From NCBI GenBank assembly GCA_964484305.1, contig CAZAEI010000029.1, forward strand, positions 1 to 11,870: DNA of 11,870 nt, written 5' to 3'. The translations under genes were made by a program, and so were the position numbers. The notes under the pieces are model-generated. The model was not told where the DNA came from, searched no databases, and saw only the letters and a list, made by a program, of their open reading frames with translations. Shown one piece after another: positions 1-5,901 of the stretch. This DNA comes from DAOVFN01 sp964484305. Lineage in GTDB: Archaea > Aenigmatarchaeota > Aenigmatarchaeia > QMZP01. The stretch's first letter is position 1. Each line of letters begins with the position of its first letter.

Positions 1-325
1 TTATGAACCTACTTCCTCAAATAATTTTCCAAAAAGTTACGTCGTTTACTATAAAGTCCATGCGTGAATTCCCGGAGGAATTCATTGAATGTGGTTTTGT
101 TTGATGAGCATGATGGTGCCTGCTGATGCCTTTAACATCAAGGTGCGCATCTTGGGGCGTGGGCAATCGCCGCCCCTTATGGTTATGGGATAATCTTATT
201 TTTTTGTCACTATTTTATAGTAAAAATATAGAAATAGGGTATTTAAACTTAACTGTGTGCTGCATTATGCTTTTGAGTCAAGGATGCCAGAAACGGCTGA
301 AACGGCCGTCTGTACTCCGGATGGG
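1..325. other. left-edge region without a convincing gene
   Basis: No gene can be supported here. At the left edge two plus frames are open: one closes with TGA at 65-67 and the other with TGA at 102-104, the latter ending in EEFIECGFV. Either could be the tail of a gene that starts outside the window, but too little is present to decide. A perfect 8-bp hairpin (TGAATTCC, loop CGGA, GGAATTCA) lies at 65-84. A GC-rich hairpin at 154-176 (GGGGCG/CGCCCC) is followed by an AT-rich stretch with a T7 run near 190, which could act as a terminator. A TATA-like TATTTAAACT lies at 239-248. I see nothing downstream of it that it clearly serves, because the next gene is on the other strand. Confidence 0.4.
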
Positions 326-1180
326 CTAGACCAGGGCCGCCAGCCTCACCATGTCCCTGAGGCCGGGGGCCAGGCCAAGAATCAGGACGACAATCTTGAG
401 GAACTTCCTGAACTGGGGGTCCTCGGCGTAGCGGTCGATGGCCCAGAGGGCCGGGAGGACGACCAGGACCTTGAGGAGGAACATGGCATAGGGCCCCAGA
501 AAGGGGAAGAAGAGGCGGGGGACCACGTGCTGCTCCATGTAACCGAACAGGGTGAGGGCCGTCACCGTGGCCGTGGCGTCAAGGAAGTGGGCCGAGAGTA
601 TGGCCAGGTTCTCCCTGGAGAGCAGGGTGTGGTAGTAGTTTGAGATTGGAAGGCGGCCGAGGCGGGCCAGCAGGGGCCGCCAGGAGAAGAACACACCTGC
701 CCAGAGGAGGGTGACTTTGCCTGTTATCCAGAGTGGCAGGAGGGTCACGACAGGGAAGAGGATTATGTTGACCAGGGTGAGGGCCGTCCCAGCCACGAGC
801 ATGGTCTTCCAGTAGGGTATGCCTGCAAAGCGCTGGATGAGGAGGCTGAAGAGCAGGGTGAAGAGGGCCAGGGTGAAGGTGATTATGTAGCTCCCGGGGG
901 TGGGAAATATGGGAGAGGAGTAGAAGGCGTTCAGTGCCGGGGAGAGCCTCCCAACAAAGGCCGCGTCGTGGAGGACGCGGGTGGTTGAGGCCCAGAATAT
1001 GAAGGGAAGGATGGCCAGGGCGAAGCGGTTGTCTATACTGACCCGCATCCGGCCGAGGAGGCGGTAGACCAGGAAGACTGCCAGTATTAGGATGATGGAG
1101 TAGATGATGGTATTGACGGGGTTGAACCACCCGTTCGCGAGTATGGGGCCGATGAAGTAGTCCTGGATGAGGTTCCACAT
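326..1180 (-). CDS. DUF63 family multi-pass membrane protein
   Basis: The 284-residue product is very hydrophobic, with about seven or eight probable membrane segments. It carries the marks I associate with the archaeal DUF63 family (PF01889): TRVLHD at 67-72, SAHFLDAxAT at 196-204 and GLAPGLRD at 269-276 near the C-terminus. The length is usual for the family. The role of DUF63 is unknown. The conserved charged residues next to membrane segments suggest an integral membrane enzyme or transporter, which is only inference. The ATG at 1180 lies about 25 bp from the centre of the TATA box at 1202-1209, so the mRNA is probably leaderless and this start is favoured. The gene is divergent from the secreted Cys-repeat protein and may share its TATA box. 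Confidence 0.85.
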   Translation of the reverse strand: MWNLIQDYFIGPILANGWFNPVNTIIYSIILILAVFLVYRLLGRMRVSIDNRFALAILPFIFWASTTRVLHDAAFVGRLSPALNAFYSSPIFPTPGSYIITFTLALFTLLFSLLIQRFAGIPYWKTMLVAGTALTLVNIILFPVVTLLPLWITGKVTLLWAGVFFSWRPLLARLGRLPISNYYHTLLSRENLAILSAHFLDATATVTALTLFGYMEQHVVPRLFFPFLGPYAMFLLKVLVVLPALWAIDRYAEDPQFRKFLKIVVLILGLAPGLRDMVRLAALV

Positions 1181-1201
1181 GGGATATTCTTTGCAGATTA
1201 G

Positions 1202-1209
1202 TTATATAA
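1202..1209. promoter_or_regulatory. palindromic TATA box shared by divergent genes
   Basis: TTATATAA is its own reverse complement. Its centre (1205.5) is about 25 bp from the minus-strand ATG at 1180 and about 28 bp from the plus-strand ATG at 1234. Both distances match the usual archaeal TATA-to-start spacing, so one box could serve two leaderless transcripts. No second clear TATA box lies between the genes. Confidence 0.6.
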
Positions 1210-1233
1210 GGGCGCTCTGGCAAATTAATTAGC

Positions 1234-2241
1234 ATGAAAAGAACAGCTGTATTGCTAACTGCTCTGCTGGTTCTGGCCATGCCGTTTCTGGTTATTGCTC
1301 AGGACAACGGCGATTCCGATGGGGCATTAACGGATGAGACGGGACTCGAGGGAGGCGAGGATGTCGAGGTTTCGGAATCAACCACGACGCCCGTGGTGAG
1401 TGCCCTGGGTGTGCTGGGGAAGGGCATTGCCGTATCGCCAAGCGACCCCATGGACTTCATGCTCGCCAAGATCGGCCTCGGCTCAGTCAGGGTCACCATA
1501 GATGGCGAGGCAAAGAGGGCCGCCATAGGCGTGCTCATCCTTGACGGCGTGAAGTACAGGCTCAAGGAAGTCTCGGTAAAGGACGGCCAGGCCGCCGGGG
1601 ACATCTATAATGACGACGAGCAGGTCGGTTCCTTTGACGTGGCCTCTGTTGAGAAGGAGGACATCGAGGTCTGGGCAGGAGAGATGGACCTGGACGGCGA
1701 CACCTACTACCTCTATATAATCGAGGGTGTCAGGAAGATAAGGGCGCCAGAGCTCAGGGACAAGGTAGCTGACTACTGCAGGAACAACCCGGATGACACC
1801 AACTGCCGGGACAAGGTCGAGGACTTCTGTGAGAACAACCCCAATGATGCGAGGTGCAAGGCGATATTCAGGAAGTACTGCATCGCGGGAAGGAACATGG
1901 ATGACATGAGGTGCAGGGAATACGTCAGGGACTACTGTGGAGAGAACCCGAGCCTCAGGGAGTGCGTCACCATGGGCATCGAGAGGGCCAGAACGTTCTG
2001 TGAGAATAACCCCGACTCTACCCTGTGCGGGAAGATTGACGACAGGCTCGTGGACTTCTGCAAGGACAACCCGGACAACGAGGGGTGCGTGAGGGCCAAG
2101 GAGGTTCTCGAGAACAGGACTCAGACCCTGAACAGGATAAGGCAGTTCGTCACCAAGAAGATATCTGACCTGAGGCCGGTAAGCGCAGTGAATGTGCCAC
2201 GGCTGACCAATGTAGACCTGGTAGGCAGCGAGGGGGGTTAG
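1234..2241 (+). CDS. secreted protein with six C-x(8-10)-C repeats
   Basis: I do not recognise the family. The 335-residue product starts with a signal peptide (MKRT, then a hydrophobic core to about residue 22, then IAQ-DNG). An acidic Ser/Thr-rich linker follows to about residue 50, then a compact domain to about residue 165. The C-terminal part has six repeats of the form [FY]C-x-x-NP-x4-C, for example YCRNNPDDTNC, FCENNPNDARC and FCKDNPDNEGC. One repeat has ten residues between the cysteines. The 12 cysteines are evenly paired, which suggests disulfides in a protein outside the cell. The ATG at 1234 is the first start after the TATA box at 1202-1209. A predicted lipoprotein gene follows after three bases, so the two are probably cotranscribed and may act together at the cell surface. 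Confidence 0.8.
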   Translation: MKRTAVLLTALLVLAMPFLVIAQDNGDSDGALTDETGLEGGEDVEVSESTTTPVVSALGVLGKGIAVSPSDPMDFMLAKIGLGSVRVTIDGEAKRAAIGVLILDGVKYRLKEVSVKDGQAAGDIYNDDEQVGSFDVASVEKEDIEVWAGEMDLDGDTYYLYIIEGVRKIRAPELRDKVADYCRNNPDDTNCRDKVEDFCENNPNDARCKAIFRKYCIAGRNMDDMRCREYVRDYCGENPSLRECVTMGIERARTFCENNPDSTLCGKIDDRLVDFCKDNPDNEGCVRAKEVLENRTQTLNRIRQFVTKKISDLRPVSAVNVPRLTNVDLVGSEGG

Positions 2242-2244
2242 AGT

Positions 2245-2454
2245 ATGTGGAAGGTTCTGCTTGCGTGCCTTCTCGTGGCTGCGGTCCTGGTCAGCGGTTG
2301 CGTTCAGCAGCCCCATAATGGAGAACAGCCCCCGTCTGACGGGGAGCCGGTTGTGGGCGCAGAGGCCTCGGCATACGACCAGATAGAGCAGGAGATGGAG
2401 CAGGCGATAGAGGACATCGACCTCGAAGGCCTGGAAGATGAGTTGATTATATAG
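2245..2454 (+). CDS. small predicted lipoprotein
   Basis: The 69-residue product has a typical lipoprotein start: MWK, a hydrophobic core and the lipobox LVSGC, with the candidate lipidated Cys at residue 19. The mature part is about 50 residues long, Gly/Pro/Glu-rich at first. It then becomes a strongly acidic helical tail (YDQIEQEMEQAIEDIDLEGL). The gene starts three bases after the stop of the secreted Cys-repeat protein, which implies one operon and translational coupling. It would be anchored on the outer face of the membrane. I know no specific function. Being short, it rests on the lipobox and the operon spacing. Confidence 0.72.
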   Translation: MWKVLLACLLVAAVLVSGCVQQPHNGEQPPSDGEPVVGAEASAYDQIEQEMEQAIEDIDLEGLEDELII

Positions 2455-2624
2455 CCGCTTCCATGGTTTTGGGGGTTTTATATATTTTTACTACTATTTA
2501 ATGATATGATATATGGATTATACACAGGATTCGGTGTAGACTGGGGGGTTTGGCCATCCCGGGGAAGGTATTAGTAAGTGTTCTGCCATATATTAATATA
2601 AGGATTGTCGATTCGGGTGAGAGC
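2455..2624 (+). promoter_or_regulatory. AT-rich spacer with termination and promoter signals
   Basis: After the lipoprotein stop, the stretch TTTTATATATTTTTAC near 2476-2490 could end the upstream operon. A TATA-like element (TATATTAATATAAG, about 2589-2602) lies about 27 bp before the ATG at 2625, which suggests a leaderless start. GGTGA at 2616-2620 could also act as a Shine-Dalgarno site. The frame is open further upstream to a TTG at 2550, but that stretch is not protein-like. Confidence 0.45.
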
Positions 2625-3509
2625 ATGACCATGGATATGTTGATAAGGAAGAAGGTCCTGAAGATACAGGAAAGGTTGGGCATGAGGATTGGGATAATGT
2701 ACGGGATATCGAGGATGCCCGTGGCCAGGACCACAGACCAGGTGCTCAGTGTGCTGAGGGAACTCTATAAGATAGGGATTAAGGCCTTTGTGCTTCCCAG
2801 GGAGCTCTTTGCTGATATAGTCACCTCTGCAGACCTCTACAAGGGATTCTACGGGGATTTGCTCAAGATAAAGGACACCGCGCAGAAGTTCAATATAGAG
2901 CTGGCGCTTCACTATCCAGAGCTGCCAGAGAATCCGGACGAGGTCATGAAGGTGTTCTGCACCATATGCAACGTCATGGACTGCAGGGCGTTCATCATAA
3001 CCCCTGACATATACAAGAACATGCCCCAGGAGCAGTCCCTGAGGCTGGCTGTCTACAAGATAAACGAGATCATGACAGGCATGAGGATGCCTGTAAAGAT
3101 GGGGATAGAGACAACAGGGAAGGTGGGCCAGGTGGGAAGCCTCGAACAGGTAGTCGATGTTGTCAAGAGAACGCAGGGAACCGAGGTTGTCCTTAACTGG
3201 GCCCACATACACGCGAGGGGTGCCGGGGCCCTGAGGTCAGAGGACGACTTCAGGAAGGTGCTGAGCCTCGTGAGTTCCCATGTGGGAAGGTCATGGGTGG
3301 ATAATGCATACTTCCTCTTCTCCGGGGTATCATATGGACCTTCAGGGGAAATCAGGCATATCCCGCTGGCCCAGTCTGATATAAGCCTCAGAAACATGAT
3401 AAGGCAGAGCGTCTCCTTTGGTGTGAAGGGGACCCTGATATTTGAGGACCCAGACAAGGAGAAGCTGCTTCTCAGGATTCTGGACGACCTGGGGGACATG
3501 GTCAGGTAG
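2625..3509 (+). CDS. endonuclease IV-like TIM-barrel protein
   Basis: The 294-residue product belongs to the xylose isomerase/endonuclease IV TIM-barrel superfamily (PF01261). It resembles archaeal AP-endonuclease-like proteins. Visible landmarks are RIGIMYGIS at the first strand, a metal-type His in ALHYPELP (H96), the Glu in MGIETTGK (E162), LNWAHIHARG (N191, H194, H196), FSGVSYGPSGEIRHIPL (H245) and a late Glu in IFEDPDKE (E274). In true endonuclease IV an Asp sits where N191 is, three residues before the His. The metal site may therefore be altered, so AP endonuclease activity on DNA is not certain. I chose the ATG at 2625 because a TATA box and a GGTGA site sit at proper distances; a TTG start at 2550 is less likely. 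The next gene, cytidylate kinase, follows after 65 bp. Confidence 0.8.
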   Translation: MTMDMLIRKKVLKIQERLGMRIGIMYGISRMPVARTTDQVLSVLRELYKIGIKAFVLPRELFADIVTSADLYKGFYGDLLKIKDTAQKFNIELALHYPELPENPDEVMKVFCTICNVMDCRAFIITPDIYKNMPQEQSLRLAVYKINEIMTGMRMPVKMGIETTGKVGQVGSLEQVVDVVKRTQGTEVVLNWAHIHARGAGALRSEDDFRKVLSLVSSHVGRSWVDNAYFLFSGVSYGPSGEIRHIPLAQSDISLRNMIRQSVSFGVKGTLIFEDPDKEKLLLRILDDLGDMVR

Positions 3510-3574
3510 CTTCAAGGCTCATGTTCTTAAAAGGCCTGCCCCAATAATTAAGGAACAAAACAAGGGTGACCTGG

Positions 3575-4123
3575 ATGATAATCGTTATATGCGGTGAGGC
3601 GGGTTCTGGAAAGTCGAGTGTTGGTAGGGAGGTGGCCAGGAAGCTGGGCTATAAATTCTATGCCATAGGGGACATCAGGAGGGAGATGGCCCTGAAGCGG
3701 GGGATGAGCCTGGCGGAGTTCAATAAGCTGGGGGAGAGCGAGGACTTCACTGACAGGGAGGTCGACCGCTATCAGGAGGGGCTTGGTAAGAAGGAGGATA
3801 ATTTTGTCATGGTGGGCCGCACGAGCGCGCACTTCATTCCCCATGCCTTCAAGGTCTTTCTGGATGCTGACCTGGATGAGAGGGCCAGGAGGGTCTTCCA
3901 GGACAGCAGGAACAGGAAGGAGGAGTCCTATTCCAGTGTGGAGGAGGCCAGGAAGGCCATAGTTGAGAGGAGGGAGAGCGATGAGGGGCGTTATCGCAAG
4001 TATTATGGCATCAATCCCTTTGACAAGAAGGGGTATGACCTTGTTGTAGACGCCACAAAGATAGGGATTGGTGAGGTTGTTGATAAAGTAATGGTAGCCC
4101 TGAGGAAGGCCGGGAAAATATAA
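3575..4123 (+). CDS. cmk: cytidylate kinase, archaeal type
   Basis: This enzyme phosphorylates CMP/dCMP with ATP in the cytoplasm (pyrimidine nucleotide salvage). The 182-residue product starts MIIVICGEAGSGKSS, with the P-loop GEAGSGKS at about residues 7-14. It continues with KFYAIGDIRREMA, GRTSAHF and a LID-like stretch NRKEESYSSVEEARKAIVER, then RYRKYYGINP and DLVVDAT. This pattern is typical of archaeal cytidylate kinases, which are shorter than the bacterial ones. A GTG at 3566 is also in frame. The ATG at 3575 is preferred because GGTGA lies 5 bases before it and the P-loop then falls at the usual distance from the N-terminus. The stop codon lies inside a 17-bp palindrome. Confidence 0.88.
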   Translation: MIIVICGEAGSGKSSVGREVARKLGYKFYAIGDIRREMALKRGMSLAEFNKLGESEDFTDREVDRYQEGLGKKEDNFVMVGRTSAHFIPHAFKVFLDADLDERARRVFQDSRNRKEESYSSVEEARKAIVERRESDEGRYRKYYGINPFDKKGYDLVVDATKIGIGEVVDKVMVALRKAGKI

Positions 4124-4134
4124 CACTGTTATAT
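4118..4134. promoter_or_regulatory. 17-bp palindrome ATATAACACTGTTATAT
   Basis: The sequence is a perfect palindrome around one central base and contains the cmk stop codon. The identical 17-mer, in reverse orientation, occurs at 10795-10811, and a related ATAAC-N3-GTTAT is at 11013-11025. The right half runs into a strong TATA-like TTATATAA (4130-4137) pointing right. A regulator-binding site overlapping a promoter is the simplest reading. Confidence 0.5.
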
Positions 4135-4143
4135 AAACCGGAG

Positions 4144-4319
4144 TTTTCCGTGAACGCTTTTATCAACGAATAAGACTCGTAATAGTTATCTGACATGATG
4201 TTAACTGGCGATAAGGGGAGCAGTAAAGGGGTTCTTTTCTGTGAACGCTTTTATGAAAAAGAAGGATTCGTTAAAACTAACCTGCTGTGCGTTTAGCCGG
4301 CGGTGAAGGGAGCAGTAAA
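4144..4319. repeat. two diverged tandem copies of a ~90-bp unit
   Basis: Copy A runs from about 4144 to 4227 and copy B from about 4235 to 4319. The left ends share TTTTC-Y-GTGAACGCTTTTAT (4144-4163 and 4235-4254, 19 of 20 identical). The right ends share GGCG..AAGGGGAGCAGTAAA-like sequence (4207-4227 and 4299-4319, 18 of 21 identical). The middles are diverged. Read on the minus strand, both left ends encode IKAFTE-[NK] in an open frame, and both right ends encode FTAP followed shortly by a stop. The unit may therefore be a decayed or tiny coding repeat, or a pair of related small RNAs. It fills the spacer between the convergent cmk and nucleotidyltransferase genes. Confidence 0.65.
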
Positions 4320-4321
4320 AG

Positions 4322-5521
4322 CTAGAGGTCGTCCTTGTCGTCCATCTGGCCTGGCGAGACCTTGCCGGGCCGCTTCTTGAGGAGCTTACCTGCCTCGTGG
4401 ATGAACTTCCGGACATACTCCCTGTGCATCAGGATCTCCTGCTTCTGGAGGTCCATAACCTTGCCTGCCTTGACCAGCTTCTTCATCTCCTCAAGGCGCA
4501 TGAGGACATTGAGGTATGTGTCAGGGACAAGCCCCGGTTTTACCAGCAATGCCTCGAAGTCCCTGACAAGGCCTGCCTTGCTGGGCTTCTTCCTGAGGGA
4601 CTTCAGAAGGGTGAGAGTGGTCTCATTCATTATCTGGTGGGACTTCTCGACTATACCCTCCCTCTTGAGGACCTCTATCTTGACTATGAGACCCTGCATC
4701 TTCTTGACAAAGGTCCTGGTCTTCCTTATCCACTCGTCAACATCCCGGCCGGACATCTTCCTTATCTTCTTGTGCTCGACCCCCTTCCTGATGTTTATTA
4801 TATCCTCCAGGTCCTTGATATCAGAATTCCCGATGAGCTTCATCTCCACAAGGGTCTTCCTGAGCGTGTCAGGGGCGTCGGTGGGCCTCGGGGGAATCCT
4901 TCCCAGGAACATGAGAACGGCCTGGGCGCTCTCGAGCATGGCGTAGTAGCAGTCCTCGACAACCATGTATATCTTGGCGTTCTCCACGCGCTTTATCCTC
5001 TTGGGGCCGCGCTCTATGTACTTCTCCACGGCCTCCTTGCTGGGGCGTATCTCCCCCATCTGGAGGAGGCGCTTTATTGGAAGGAATATGTCCTTGTCAA
5101 AGACAGGCACGCCCTCCCTTATGAAATTGAACACTATGGGGTGACCGTCCCTCACCATGGCCCAGAACTCTGTAAGCAGGTATGGCTGCTGCACAGAGAG
5201 GTTCTTGTTGCACTTCTTGGCAATGACGTCGAGGTCGCTCTCTATCTTCTCCTTGAAGGACGGCGTAATCTTGCCCTTGGTGTCGTCGATTATGACAAAG
5301 ACATCGATGTCGGATTCCATCCTTGACTCCCCGCGTGCGGTGGAGCCGAAGAGGACAATGGATCTCACTATGGGGCCGTACTTCTTGAGGACCTCCTTGG
5401 TGAACCTCTTGAGAATCTCGACCCTCTCCTTCTTGCCCACGCCCTTCTGGGCGGGCTTCCTGGCCTTGGTTGGTTTGGCCTTGCTGGCTGTCTTTTTGGG
5501 GGGCTTGGCTTTAATGGCCAT
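4322..5521 (-). CDS. MNT-type nucleotidyltransferase with HEPN-like domain
   Basis: The 399-residue product begins with a Lys/Pro/Ala-rich tail (about 1-30), like nucleic-acid-binding tails. A minimal nucleotidyltransferase fold follows, with LFGSTARGE (57-65) and SDIDVFVI (70-77); D71 and D73 are the metal-binding pair. I could not identify the third acidic residue with confidence. After a linker, the helical region from about 180 to 280 (AKIYMVVEDCYYAMLESAQAV) contains IRKGVEH: R245-x4-H250 matches the R-x4-6-H signature of HEPN RNases. The last 100 residues are helical and very basic. In toxin-antitoxin pairs MNT and HEPN are usually separate proteins, and MNT modifies HEPN; here both would be on one chain. 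The substrate is unknown. GGTGAAATC before the ATG at 5521 supports the start. A TATA box lies near 5568-5578. Confidence 0.75.
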   Translation of the reverse strand: MAIKAKPPKKTASKAKPTKARKPAQKGVGKKERVEILKRFTKEVLKKYGPIVRSIVLFGSTARGESRMESDIDVFVIIDDTKGKITPSFKEKIESDLDVIAKKCNKNLSVQQPYLLTEFWAMVRDGHPIVFNFIREGVPVFDKDIFLPIKRLLQMGEIRPSKEAVEKYIERGPKRIKRVENAKIYMVVEDCYYAMLESAQAVLMFLGRIPPRPTDAPDTLRKTLVEMKLIGNSDIKDLEDIINIRKGVEHKKIRKMSGRDVDEWIRKTRTFVKKMQGLIVKIEVLKREGIVEKSHQIMNETTLTLLKSLRKKPSKAGLVRDFEALLVKPGLVPDTYLNVLMRLEEMKKLVKAGKVMDLQKQEILMHREYVRKFIHEAGKLLKKRPGKVSPGQMDDKDDL

Positions 5522-5550
5522 GATTTCACCGGTAAGTATTTGTCACTTAT

Positions 5551-5580
5551 AGATAATAACATTATCCTATATTTAAAGGT
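5551..5580 (-). promoter_or_regulatory. promoter of the nucleotidyltransferase gene
   Basis: On the minus strand ACCTTTAAATAT (about 5568-5579) is a TATA-like element about 50 bp before the ATG at 5521. The expected transcription start is near 5547. A small palindrome, GATAAT-N3-ATTATC (5551-5565), lies between the TATA box and that start and could be an operator. Confidence 0.45.
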
Positions 5581-5639
5581 TTCTCAACCGCTTAAGGGTT
5601 ATTTGTTTCGGGGATTAATAAACCCTGCTGGTCGGTTGA

Positions 5640-5715
5640 TGTAACTACTCACCCATGTCACGCTCTACCCTATAAATAGCTATGCGTTACGCTGATATTC
5701 CAGTTCGTCCATAAT
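5640..5715 (+). repeat. left copy of 76-bp perfect inverted repeat
   Basis: All 76 bases are the exact reverse complement of 7102-7177, and similarity stops abruptly at both ends. Starting with TGTAACTACTCACC, the unit reads inward toward the ATPase gene. It contains CCTATAAATAGC (about 5669-5680), a good TATA box that also points inward. I see no protein frame in it and no target-site duplication outside the two copies. Confidence 0.95.
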
Positions 5716-5755
5716 GTTGCCTCTCTGCAACCCCTGACTAAAGTCAGGGGTTTTA
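5716..5755 (+). terminator. two hairpins with a T-rich end, terminator-like
   Basis: GTTGC-CTCTCT-GCAAC (5716-5731) is directly followed by CCCCTGACTAAAGTCAGGGG, a nearly loopless perfect palindrome, and then TTTTATT. The TATA box in the left 76-bp repeat predicts a start near 5700. A short RNA of about 55 nt ending here is therefore possible. The GACT-WW-AGTC hairpin also resembles the end hairpins of IS200/IS605 (TnpB) elements, but no transposase gene is present. Confidence 0.5.
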
Positions 5756-5771
5756 TTGGTTCGGCAACAGC

Positions 5772-5832
5772 TATTGAAAACAAACTATGCATCCATCATC
5801 TGTTTGAAAACAGATGTTTTTTGTTTTCAATA
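5772..5832. repeat. nested inverted repeat, double hairpin
   Basis: A 13-bp arm, TATTGAAAACAAA (5772-5784), pairs perfectly with 5820-5832. Inside it CATCTGTTT (5797-5805) pairs with AAACAGATG (5808-5816). The element lies about 70 bp past the ATPase stop codon and may end transcription from either side or be a remnant of a small mobile element. The rest of the spacer up to 5901 is AT-rich without other structure I can support. Confidence 0.7.
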
Positions 5833-5901
5833 TAATATATTATTTCATGAGAAATGTCGATTATTTTCCATTTCTGTAATGCAGAATAATTACCAGTATA
5901 A

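Noticed and set aside
100..145. C/D-box small RNA near TGATGAG and CTGATG
   Set aside because: Single box-like words are present, but spacing leaves no room for two guide segments and there is no terminal stem.
579..1280. Minus-strand open frame overlapping the DUF63 gene
   Set aside because: The product is a His/Pro/Arg-rich shadow in another frame of the DUF63 gene, and its start would lie inside the divergent secreted-protein gene.
2550..2624. Upstream TTG start for the endonuclease IV-like protein
   Set aside because: The extra 25 residues precede the TATA-like element and the GGTGA site, and the family domain starts only after the ATG at 2625.
4207..4319. SRP RNA signal from the GGGAGCAG-like repeats
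   Set aside because: GAAGGGAGCAG resembles part of SRP helix 8, but the opposite strand of that helix (GUCAGG type) and the rest of a ~300-nt RNA are absent, and two copies occur 92 bp apart.
4397..5326. Long plus-strand open frame opposite the nucleotidyltransferase
   Set aside because: It is the antisense of a gene with clear catalytic motifs and biased codons. The translated sequence is Leu/His-rich without a domain, a common shadow in GC-rich coding DNA.
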